A DNA stretch of 18,679 nt from contig CADCQV010000181.1 in NCBI GenBank assembly GCA_902803625.1, forward strand, positions 1 to 18,679. The letters are read 5' to 3'. The notes under the pieces are model-generated. The model did no database searches, was not told the origin of the DNA, and was given only the letters and a program-made list of their open reading frames with translations. Position numbers and translations under genes: made by a program. Below, one piece after another: positions 13,074 to 18,679 of this stretch (positions within the stretch are counted from its first letter, which is position 1; the number at the start of each line of letters is the position of its first letter). The stretch comes from an uncultured Lachnospiraceae bacterium (lineage in GTDB: Bacteria; Bacillota; Clostridia; Lachnospirales; Lachnospiraceae).

Positions 13074-14405
13074 CTATGCCAAAAATCCCTTATAGCTTCT
13101 TACCAGCATTCTGGACTCTATCTGCTTCAGTGTCTCGAGGATAACTCCTACGATAATGATAAGGCTGGTTCCTCCGAAGGATACATTCGCTCCGAAAAAT
13201 CCGTTGAAGAAGATAGGTATGACCGCAACGATCACGAGCCCGACTGCTCCGATGAATATTATGTAGTTCAGTATATTCGTAAGATAGTCATTGGTGGGCT
13301 TTCCGGGACGTATGCCGGGAATAAAGCCGCCCTGCTTCTTTAGGTTGTCCGAAACCTCCAGAGGATTGAAGGTAATGGAGGTATAGAAGTAGGCGAAAAA
13401 TACCACCAGTACTATGTATATCAGCAGCCCTATGCTGTAAATTGGAGCTGCGGGATTACACCAGTTTCCTGAATTCAGGAGCCTTAGGATCTGTCCTCCC
13501 AGATTCGAACCCGCCTGTATTCCGAAGAGCTGGCAGATAACAATGGGGAACTGCATTATGGAGGATGCAAAGATAACGGGGATAACTCCGCTGGTATTTA
13601 CCTTAAGAGGAATACTGCTCTGGGTTCCTCCCACCATCTTTCTTCCGGCTACCTTTCTTGCATACTGAACCGGTATCCTTCTCTCCGCACCGTTAAGAAG
13701 TACGGTAAGAACAACAGTTCCGAGAATGACTGCCAGAATGACCGCTGCGGCAAGTATTGCCATCAGCACTTTTCCATCCATATAGTTGGACCGGATGAAC
13801 ATATCCCACAGCGAGGACATATCCTGGGGCAGTCTCGAAATGATATTTATTGTCAGGACTATGGAGATACCGTTTCCGACTCCCTTTTCCGTGATCTGTT
13901 CACCAAACCACATAAGGAGCGCTGAACCTCCCGTAAGTCCCGTAACGATCATGATCCCGATAATCCAGGGGTTCATGTTCGTTTCCATAATACCCTGATT
14001 GTAGAAGCCTATGGCCATAGCCGATGACTCCAGGATCGAAAGACCTATGGTCACATAACGGGTTATGGAGATCAGAACCTTACGTCCTTCCTGTCCGTCC
14101 CGCTGTTTTTCCTCTAGATAAGGAATGGCTATGGTCAGAAGCTCGATGATGATCGATGATGTAATGTAGGGTGTGATGTTCAATGCAAAGATCGACATAT
14201 TCTCAAAGGAACCGCCGGTAAAAGCATTGAAAAATCCGAAATTATCCCCTGTGAGGTTTGCAAACCACTGTGAGAAGTATTCACGGTTCACACCCGGTAT
14301 CGGAAGCTGACAGCCAAGCCTTATAAGAAACAGTATCAATAAAGTATATAAAATCCTGTCCCTGATATCCTTGATCTTAAAGGCATTGCGTACTGATTCA
14401 AGCAT
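13074..14405 (-). CDS. secY: Protein translocase subunit SecY
   Basis: This is the 443-residue central channel of the SecYEG translocase in the cytoplasmic membrane. About ten hydrophobic segments are visible. Recognisable parts are the N-terminal amphipathic start [31 protein letters not shown], the plug/TM2 region NMSIFALNITPYITSSIIIE, the cytoplasmic loop QYARKVAGRKMVGG (C4 loop side), KVNTSGVIPVIFASSI and the C5-loop region NLKKQGGFIPGIRPGKPT. The ATG overlaps the rplO stop by one base (TGATG). The site GAGGTGATC, five bases before the start codon, is an excellent match to the 16S 3' end. The length is usual. Confidence 0.97.
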   Translation of the reverse strand: MLESVRNAFKIKDIRDRILYTLLILFLIRLGCQLPIPGVNREYFSQWFANLTGDNFGFFNAFTGGSFENMSIFALNITPYITSSIIIELLTIAIPYLEEKQRDGQEGRKVLISITRYVTIGLSILESSAMAIGFYNQGIMETNMNPWIIGIMIVTGLTGGSALLMWFGEQITEKGVGNGISIVLTINIISRLPQDMSSLWDMFIRSNYMDGKVLMAILAAAVILAVILGTVVLTVLLNGAERRIPVQYARKVAGRKMVGGTQSSIPLKVNTSGVIPVIFASSIMQFPIVICQLFGIQAGSNLGGQILRLLNSGNWCNPAAPIYSIGLLIYIVLVVFFAYFYTSITFNPLEVSDNLKKQGGFIPGIRPGKPTNDYLTNILNYIIFIGAVGLVIVAVIPIFFNGFFGANVSFGGTSLIIIVGVILETLKQIESRMLVRSYKGFLA

Positions 14406-14848
14406 CAGATCACCTCAGCTTTCCCACCTGCAGCCTCAATTTTTGTCTTAGCTGTCTCAGAAAATGCGTTTGCCTTAACAGTCAGCTTTTTTGTAATCTC
14501 TCCGTTGCCAAGGATCTTGAGCCCGTCATAGGTATCTTTTATGATCCCTCTTTCAATGAGATCTTCACTGACTACGGTATCGCCGTCCTCATAGTAGTGC
14601 TCAAGAGTACTTAAGTTTATGGCAACAATATTCTTCCTGTTGATATTCTTAAAGCCGCGCTTCGGAATCCTTCTGTAAAGGGGCATCTGTCCGCCCTCGA
14701 ACCCGATCCTGGGTGCTCCTGAACGTGCCTTCTGACCCTTATGTCCATATCCTGCGGTCTTTCCGTTTCCGGAAGCGTGTCCGCGGCCTTTACGGAAATT
14801 ATTCTTATGTTTCTGACTTGCAGCTGGTCTTAAATTATTCAATTCCAT
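14405..14848 (-). CDS. rplO: Large-subunit ribosomal protein L15 (uL15)
   Basis: This 147-residue 50S protein is a late assembly protein. [16 protein letters not shown], the glycine/lysine-rich [24 protein letters not shown] and [18 protein letters not shown] are the family hallmarks. I chose ATG 14848 by alignment with other L15 proteins. The nearest Shine-Dalgarno (AAGGAG, 14869-14864) is 15 bases upstream, longer than ideal, and is part of a leader shared with rpmJ. The 122-base spacer from rpmD is filled with three hairpins. The stop overlaps the secY start. Confidence 0.95.
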   Translation of the reverse strand: MELNNLRPAASQKHKNNFRKGRGHASGNGKTAGYGHKGQKARSGAPRIGFEGGQMPLYRRIPKRGFKNINRKNIVAINLSTLEHYYEDGDTVVSEDLIERGIIKDTYDGLKILGNGEITKKLTVKANAFSETAKTKIEAAGGKAEVI

Positions 14849-14944
14849 CTCTTGTCGATTCCGCTCCTTCCCTATTACATCGCTTCCCGCTCTATATGAG
14901 CGGATTTGACCCATTTGTGATGCAGCTTTCCGGCATCACAAATG
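14849..14944 (-). promoter_or_regulatory. Structured leader of rplO, sharing a motif with the rpmJ leader
   Basis: In the RNA sense P1 is a perfect 12-bp stem CATTTGTGATGC/GCATCACAAATG with a 9-base loop (14944-14912). P2 is TCCGCTC-ATATA-GAGCGGG (14904-14886). A 14-base linker is followed by GGAAGGAGCGGAATCGA. The P2 5' arm is also a perfect complement of GAGCGGA (14866-14860), which overlaps the Shine-Dalgarno. Compared with rpmJ, the outer base of this alternative pairing changes from G-C to U-A, a compensatory difference. Confidence 0.55.
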
Positions 14945-14946
14945 AT

Positions 14947-14972
14947 AATTCTGAAAGCTCACTTTCAAAATT
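14947..14972 (-). other. Stem-loop overlapping the rpmD stop codon
   Basis: In the RNA sense AATTTTGAAAG (14972-14962) pairs with CTTTCAGAATT (14957-14947), 11 pairs including one G-U, with loop TGAG. Its first two bases belong to the TAA stop of rpmD. No U-tract follows. Confidence 0.6.
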
Positions 14973-15153
14973 ATATTTCCTCCACTTTTACCATGTGCTT
15001 CACTGCATTGCACATTCCGCGTACTGCTTCATTATCAGGCAGCTCAACGAATTTATTTGTCCTCCGAAGTCCCATCGCCTCAACTGTAGCCCTGTGCTTC
15101 GGAATGGCACCGATAGGGGATTTAATAAGTGTTACCTTTAATTTTCCTGACAT
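14971..15153 (-). CDS. rpmD: Large-subunit ribosomal protein L30 (uL30)
   Basis: This 60-residue 50S protein is short, as usual in bacteria. LKVTLIKSPIGAIPKHRATV is the family signature, and the C-terminus AVRGMCNAVKHMVKVEE is complete. AAGGAGG lies nine bases before ATG 15153, and the gene begins 13 bases after rpsE. The stop codon lies at the base of a hairpin that opens the unusual rpmD-rplO spacer. Confidence 0.96.
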   Translation of the reverse strand: MSGKLKVTLIKSPIGAIPKHRATVEAMGLRRTNKFVELPDNEAVRGMCNAVKHMVKVEEI

Positions 15154-15166
15154 TTTGACTGCCTCC

Positions 15167-15676
15167 TTAAGCCATTACTTCTTCTACGGTCTTTCCGCGA
15201 AGTCTGGCCACCTCTTCAGGTGTCTTTATCTGGGAAAGTGCGTTGATGGCTGCAAGAACCACGTTCTGCTTGTTATTCGATCCCAGCGACTTTGTACGGA
15301 TATTCCTGATCCCTGCAAGCTCGCAGACTATACGCGCGGGACCTCCTGCGATTATACCTGTTCCTTCGGGAGCCTTCTTCAGAAGAATGGATGCTCCTCC
15401 GAATTTACCGATAAAGTCATAGGTGATGGATCCGTTATCATCTATCGCTACGTCTATAAGCTTCTTTGCTGCGTCTTCCTTGCCCTTGCGGATAGCTTCG
15501 GGAATTTCCGCTGCCTTTCCGAGCCCGACACCAACGTGTCCGTTACGGTCGCCCAGAACCACAAGTGCCGAGAAACGCATATTACGTCCGCCCTTTACAA
15601 CCTTGGTGACCCTTTTAATCGTAACCACCTTATCTTCCAGCTCAAGGCTGTTTGCATCAATAATGCTGTGCTTCAT
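15167..15676 (-). CDS. rpsE: Small-subunit ribosomal protein S5 (uS5)
   Basis: This 169-residue 30S protein is needed for decoding accuracy and lies at the mRNA entry site. The N-terminal double-stranded-RNA-binding-like domain has [20 protein letters not shown] and [19 protein letters not shown]. The C-terminal domain has [23 protein letters not shown] lies seven bases before ATG 15676. The first 10 residues ([10 protein letters not shown]) vary between species. The gene follows rplR with a 17-base gap. Confidence 0.97.
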   Translation of the reverse strand: MKHSIIDANSLELEDKVVTIKRVTKVVKGGRNMRFSALVVLGDRNGHVGVGLGKAAEIPEAIRKGKEDAAKKLIDVAIDDNGSITYDFIGKFGGASILLKKAPEGTGIIAGGPARIVCELAGIRNIRTKSLGSNNKQNVVLAAINALSQIKTPEEVARLRGKTVEEVMA

Positions 15677-15693
15677 TGTCTTCTCCTTCCTCC

Positions 15694-16062
15694 TTAGAAT
15701 TTGAGTCCCTCTTCTCTGGCAGCATCTGCAAGAGCCTTAACCTTGCCCTGGTAGATAAAGCCGCCTCTGTCGAAGACAACTTCCTTGATGCCTTTGTCCA
15801 ATGTTCTCTTTGCGATAACCGTTCCCAGATACTTTGCTGCTTCCACGTCATCTGTATATTTCAGTTCGCTTCTCACAGCCTTCTCCGTTGTGGATGCTGA
15901 AACCAGCGTATTTGCCGCATCGTCATCTATTACCTGTGCATACATATGCTTATTGCTTCTGAATACAGAGAGCCTGGGCCTTGATGAAGTACCACTCAGA
16001 GTCTTGCGTATCTTCATATGTTTTTTTGCACGAACGTCTGATCTCTTTTTCTTACTGACCAT
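15694..16062 (-). CDS. rplR: Large-subunit ribosomal protein L18 (uL18)
   Basis: This 122-residue protein carries 5S rRNA into the 50S central protuberance with L5. The N-terminus is basic ([20 protein letters not shown]). [20 protein letters not shown] and the C-terminal [20 protein letters not shown] followed by REEGLKF are the family signatures. AAGGAGG lies nine bases before ATG 16062. The length is typical. Confidence 0.97.
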   Translation of the reverse strand: MVSKKKRSDVRAKKHMKIRKTLSGTSSRPRLSVFRSNKHMYAQVIDDDAANTLVSASTTEKAVRSELKYTDDVEAAKYLGTVIAKRTLDKGIKEVVFDRGGFIYQGKVKALADAAREEGLKF

Positions 16063-16080
16063 TCCAAGTGTCCTCCTTAA

Positions 16081-16620
16081 TTACTTCTTACCGGCCTTGC
16101 CGACCTTGCGTCTGATTCTCTCATCTGAATACTTGATACCCTTGCCCTTATAAGGTTCAGGCTTCTTCTTTTCCCTGATGACAGCTGCATACTGTCCGAC
16201 CTTTTCCTTATCGATACCGCTTACCTCGATCTTATTGTCGGTAACCTTTGTCTCGATACCTTCAGGATCCTCCATCTCAACGGGATGTGAATAACCAAGA
16301 GTAAGTGTAAGCTTCTTTCCCTGCTTTGCAGCTCTGTATCCGACACCGTTTATCTCAAGTATCTTCGTATATCCTTCCGTAACACCCACAACCATATTGT
16401 TGATAAGTGCTCTTGTGAGACCGTGAAGAGCCTTTGTCTCTTTCTCGTCATTGGGACGCTCTACCTTTAATTCCCCGTTCTCCTGTTTGATGCTCACTAC
16501 AGAAGGAAGAGTCCTTGATAATGTCCCCTTCGGTCCCTTTACAGTCACCTTGTTATTTTCTGCTACCTCGACGGTTACTCCGCCGGGGATAGCGATAGGC
16601 ATTTTTCCGATTCGTGACAT
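16081..16620 (-). CDS. rplF: Large-subunit ribosomal protein L6 (uL6)
   Basis: This 179-residue 50S protein sits near the factor-binding centre. The N-terminus [15 protein letters not shown], the motif [13 protein letters not shown] and the C-terminal [20 protein letters not shown] are diagnostic. AAGGAG lies five bases before ATG 16620. The spacer to the upstream rpsH gene is 168 bases, far longer than elsewhere in this operon, and includes a GC-rich palindromic block. Confidence 0.97.
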   Translation of the reverse strand: MSRIGKMPIAIPGGVTVEVAENNKVTVKGPKGTLSRTLPSVVSIKQENGELKVERPNDEKETKALHGLTRALINNMVVGVTEGYTKILEINGVGYRAAKQGKKLTLTLGYSHPVEMEDPEGIETKVTDNKIEVSGIDKEKVGQYAAVIREKKKPEPYKGKGIKYSDERIRRKVGKAGKK

Positions 16621-16667
16621 GCCCGCTCCTTTCTCATATAATTAACCAAATTCAAAACAGCTGCTAT

Positions 16668-16792
16668 TTTCCGGGCCCCACTCGCGCTCAGCGCTTTGCG
16701 TCGCTTTAGGTGGTCGCTTCCGGGAGGCCCCGGGGCACTGACGCGCTTAGCGCGTCAAAGCGTGCCCGTGAACAATCCACTGGATTGTTCAC
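16668..16792 (-). repeat. GC-rich palindromic block between rpsH and rplF
   Basis: Positions 16671-16770 are 71 percent G+C by hand count, unlike the flanking AT-rich leader. Two adjacent hairpins are visible. 16768-16792 is a perfect 11-bp stem with a 3-base loop, and the rpsH TGA (16791-16789) lies in one arm. 16733-16767 is an 8-bp stem TGACGCGC/GCGCGTCA with loop TTA, continued by GGGCAC/GTGCCC across a 4-base bulge. The remaining 60 bases hold GCGC-TCA-GCGC and complementary CCGGG/CCCGG segments. No U-tract and no ORF of note are present. It looks like an inserted palindromic element or a strong RNA structure. Confidence 0.7.
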
Positions 16793-17190
16793 CAGACAAA
16801 CGCTAGGACTTCGCCGCCGACGTTGAGCTCACGGGCCTTTTTGTCGGTTATCACTCCCTCATTTGTTGAAAGAATCGCGATACCGAGGCCGCCGAGAACT
16901 CTGGGAAGCTTTTCCCTTCCGGCATAAACACGGAGTCCGGGCTTACTGATCCTCTTTAATCCCGAGATAACCCTTGTGTTCTTGTCATCAGCGTACTTTA
17001 ATGTGATCCTTATATCCTTGAAGTTTCCGTTCTCAACGAGATCGTACTTCTTTACATAACCCTCATCCACAAGGATATCTGCTATAGCGAGCTTCATCTT
17101 GGATGAAGGAATGTCAACTGTATCATGCTTTGCAGTATTTGCATTACGGATTCTGGTAAGCATATCTGCAATAGGGTCATTTGTTGTCAT
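16789..17190 (-). CDS. rpsH: Small-subunit ribosomal protein S8 (uS8)
   Basis: This 133-residue 30S protein binds the central domain of 16S rRNA and in E. coli also represses the spc operon. [18 protein letters not shown], the middle part [20 protein letters not shown] and the C-terminal [20 protein letters not shown] are the family signatures. I chose ATG 17190, nine bases from AAAGGAG; a GTG at 17196 is only three bases from it. The stop codon lies within the arm of a perfect 11-bp hairpin, so the inserted palindromic block abuts or forms the end of the gene, yet the C-terminus VLAFVW is normal. Confidence 0.97.
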   Translation of the reverse strand: MTTNDPIADMLTRIRNANTAKHDTVDIPSSKMKLAIADILVDEGYVKKYDLVENGNFKDIRITLKYADDKNTRVISGLKRISKPGLRVYAGREKLPRVLGGLGIAILSTNEGVITDKKARELNVGGEVLAFVW

Positions 17191-17224
17191 CGACACATAC
17201 TCCTTTCCATAACCTTAGATCAGC

Positions 17225-17410
17225 TTACCAGGATGCCTTCTTAACACCCGGGATCTGTCCCTTATATGCCAGTTCTCTGAAGCAAACGCGGCAGATGCCG
17301 TATTTCCTTAAGACTGCATGGGGACGACCGCAGATCCTGCAGCGTGTGTATGCCCTTGTTGAGAACTTGGGCTTTCTCTGCTGCTTAAGCTTCATAGACA
17401 ATTTTGCCAT
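17225..17410 (-). CDS. rpsN: Small-subunit ribosomal protein S14, zinc-binding type
   Basis: This 61-residue S14 is the short zinc type (also called rpsZ). [20 protein letters not shown] is followed by the zinc ligands Cys24, Cys27, Cys40 and Cys43 (CRICGRP and CRVCFRE) and the ending [13 protein letters not shown] chose ATG 17410, with AAGGAGG upstream inside the rplE end region and only 13 bases after the rplE stop. A 34-base gap follows to rpsH. Confidence 0.97.
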   Translation of the reverse strand: MAKLSMKLKQQRKPKFSTRAYTRCRICGRPHAVLRKYGICRVCFRELAYKGQIPGVKKASW

Positions 17411-17423
17411 TGAAAGTTCCTCC

Positions 17424-17963
17424 TTATCTCGCAAAAGGCATATTGAAAAGTCTTAAAAGTTCCCTTGCCTCTTCATCGGTCTTTGCCGTAGTAACAACTA
17501 TTATGTCCATTCCCCTCACCTTATCGATCTTGTCATACTCGATCTCAGGGAAGATAAGCTGCTCCTTGATACCCAGAGCGTAATTTCCTCTTCCGTCAAA
17601 GGAATCTGCGCTCACTCCGCGGAAGTCACGCACTCTGGGAAGCGCCAGGTTTACAAGGCGGTCAAGGAATTCATACATTCTCTCGCCCCTTAAAGTAACC
17701 TTACAGCCGATAGGCATTCCTTCACGGATCTTGAAGTTTGCCACAGCCTTCTTTGCCTTTGTGACAACAGCCTTCTGTCCGGTAATGGTCTGCATATCCG
17801 CCACTGCGGAATCAAGAACCTTGGCATTGTCTTTTGCTTCTCCGACGCCCATGTTGACTACGATCTTTACGAGCTTCGGAACCTGCATTACGTTCTTATA
17901 GCCAAACTTCTTCGTCATTGCTTCGACGATCTCTGTCTGGTACTGTTCTCTCAGTCTGCTCAA
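17424..17963 (-). CDS. rplE: Large-subunit ribosomal protein L5 (uL5)
   Basis: This 179-residue protein binds 5S rRNA in the central protuberance. [20 protein letters not shown] opens the protein. [39 protein letters not shown] and [17 protein letters not shown] are diagnostic. The start is TTG at 17963: AGGAGG lies eight bases upstream and the residues from there (SRLREQY) match the family start, while no ATG or GTG is available nearby. It follows rplX with a 19-base gap. Confidence 0.96.
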   Translation of the reverse strand: MSRLREQYQTEIVEAMTKKFGYKNVMQVPKLVKIVVNMGVGEAKDNAKVLDSAVADMQTITGQKAVVTKAKKAVANFKIREGMPIGCKVTLRGERMYEFLDRLVNLALPRVRDFRGVSADSFDGRGNYALGIKEQLIFPEIEYDKIDKVRGMDIIVVTTAKTDEEARELLRLFNMPFAR

Positions 17964-17982
17964 TGTTTCTTCCTCCTAAGCC

Positions 17983-18294
17983 TTAGTCAACCGCCTCGCC
18001 GGACTTACGGTCAAAGCGGACCTTCTTTTCTCCGTCAACCCTGAAACCGATCCTGACAGGCTTTCCCTTGTACTCAAACATTACGTTGCTTAAATCCAGA
18101 GCTGCTTCCTTGTGGACGATACCTCCGTCCTGGTTTGTCGCTGAGGGCTTTTCATGCTTTGCGATCATGTTTACCCCTTCTACGACTACCTTCCTCTTTT
18201 TGTAATCAACGGAAATGACCTTTCCGCTCTTGCCCTTGTCCTTGCCGGCGATGACCTGAACGTTATCGCCCTTTTTTATTCTCATTGTTGCCAT
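17983..18294 (-). CDS. rplX: Large-subunit ribosomal protein L24 (uL24)
   Basis: This 103-residue protein initiates 50S assembly and lies near the tunnel exit. The KOW motif [20 protein letters not shown] is at the N-terminus, followed by [15 protein letters not shown] and [17 protein letters not shown] chose ATG 18294, six bases from GGAGG (18305-18301). An ATG at 18285 and a GTG at 18300 are alternatives with poorer spacing. The gene starts 12 bases after the rplN stop. Confidence 0.96.
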   Translation of the reverse strand: MATMRIKKGDNVQVIAGKDKGKSGKVISVDYKKRKVVVEGVNMIAKHEKPSATNQDGGIVHKEAALDLSNVMFEYKGKPVRIGFRVDGEKKVRFDRKSGEAVD

Positions 18295-18306
18295 ATGCAC
18301 CCTCCC

Positions 18307-18675
18307 TTACAGTACTTCCGGTGCAAGGGATACTATCTTCATGAAGTGCTTGTCACGAAGCTCACGTGCAACCGGTCCAAAAATACGTGTTCCTCTGGGG
18401 GTTAAGTCCTCCTTGATGATGACAGCCGCATTGTCGTCGAAGCGGATATATGAGCCGTCCTTACGGCGGATGCTCTTAACCGTGCGGACTACAACAGCCT
18501 TTACTACATCACCTTTTTTAACAACTCCGCCGGGTGTTGCATCTTTGACAGTAGCAACGATGGTATCAACTACGCCGGCATATCTCCTCATTGAGCCGCC
18601 CATAACTCTGATGCAAAGGATTTCCTTAGCGCCGGTATTATCTGCGACTTTTAATCTGGTTTCCTGCTGTACCAT
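18307..18675 (-). CDS. rplN: Large-subunit ribosomal protein L14 (uL14)
   Basis: This 122-residue 50S protein contacts the small subunit. It has [18 protein letters not shown], the middle part [17 protein letters not shown] and the ending [17 protein letters not shown], all typical and full length. ATG 18675 is four bases from the window edge, so its ribosome site and the upstream genes (normally rpsQ) are not visible. Confidence 0.97.
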   Translation of the reverse strand: MVQQETRLKVADNTGAKEILCIRVMGGSMRRYAGVVDTIVATVKDATPGGVVKKGDVVKAVVVRTVKSIRRKDGSYIRFDDNAAVIIKEDLTPRGTRIFGPVARELRDKHFMKIVSLAPEVL

Positions 18676-18679
18676 GCTA

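Noticed and set aside
14942..15697. Long plus-strand frame (about 251 codons) across rpmD and rpsE
   Set aside because: It is antisense to two certain ribosomal genes, and its composition reflects their codon pattern; no homology is recognised.
16668..16792. A tRNA or intrinsic terminator in the GC-rich rpsH-rplF block
   Set aside because: The hairpins do not make a cloverleaf and no U-tract follows them.
1..18679. CRISPR array, insertion sequence, prophage or defence genes
   Set aside because: No spaced direct repeats, transposase, integrase or nuclease-type ORF is visible anywhere in the window.

Overview
The window is a stretch of a Gram-positive, anaerobe-type chromosome. It most resembles Clostridia of the family Lachnospiraceae. 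The reasons are the spc/alpha ribosomal gene order with zinc-type S14, a long L17 with a family-style insertion, a Cys-poor S4, an ECF transporter core plus truA after rplQ, and the paired NifU-like and GGGtGRT genes. Every gene I can support reads on the minus strand, so transcription runs from high to low coordinates. Taxonomy is inferred from protein recall, not from a search.

Right part (18675 down to 8613) is the ribosomal superoperon: rplN, rplX, rplE, rpsN (zinc type), rpsH, rplF, rplR, rpsE, rpmD, rplO, secY, adk, infA, rpmJ, rpsM, rpsK, rpsD, rpoA, rplQ. Together these supply ribosomal proteins, the Sec channel, adenylate kinase, IF1 and the RNA polymerase alpha subunit. The map gene usual between adk and infA is absent. 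Most junctions are tight, but a few spacers are long and structured: rpsH-rplF (a GC-rich block of palindromes), rpmD-rplO and infA-rpmJ (which share a two-hairpin leader), rpsD-rpoA and rpoA-rplQ. rpoA and rplE appear to start with TTG.

Middle part (8546 to 2817): a single 599-residue protein fusing the two ECF ATPases, then ecfT, truA and hypF, nearly without gaps. The rplM-rpsI pair that often follows truA is absent and a lone hypF stands there. A roughly 30-base repeat occurs twice, once as the last codons of truA and once in the secY-adk spacer.

Left part (2792 to 898) is a self-contained two-gene unit with its own promoter and a strong intrinsic terminator. It encodes a NifU/IscU-like iron-sulfur scaffold homologue and a GGGtGRT family protein of unknown function. 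After the terminator comes an alpha/beta hydrolase with an extended -10 box almost touching its start codon, then the overlapping start of a membrane-anchored protein that leaves the window.

The most promising unexplained items are the shared rpmJ/rplO leader with mutually exclusive pairings, the palindromic block in rpsH-rplF that contains the rpsH stop codon, and the NifU-like/GGGtGRT unit.
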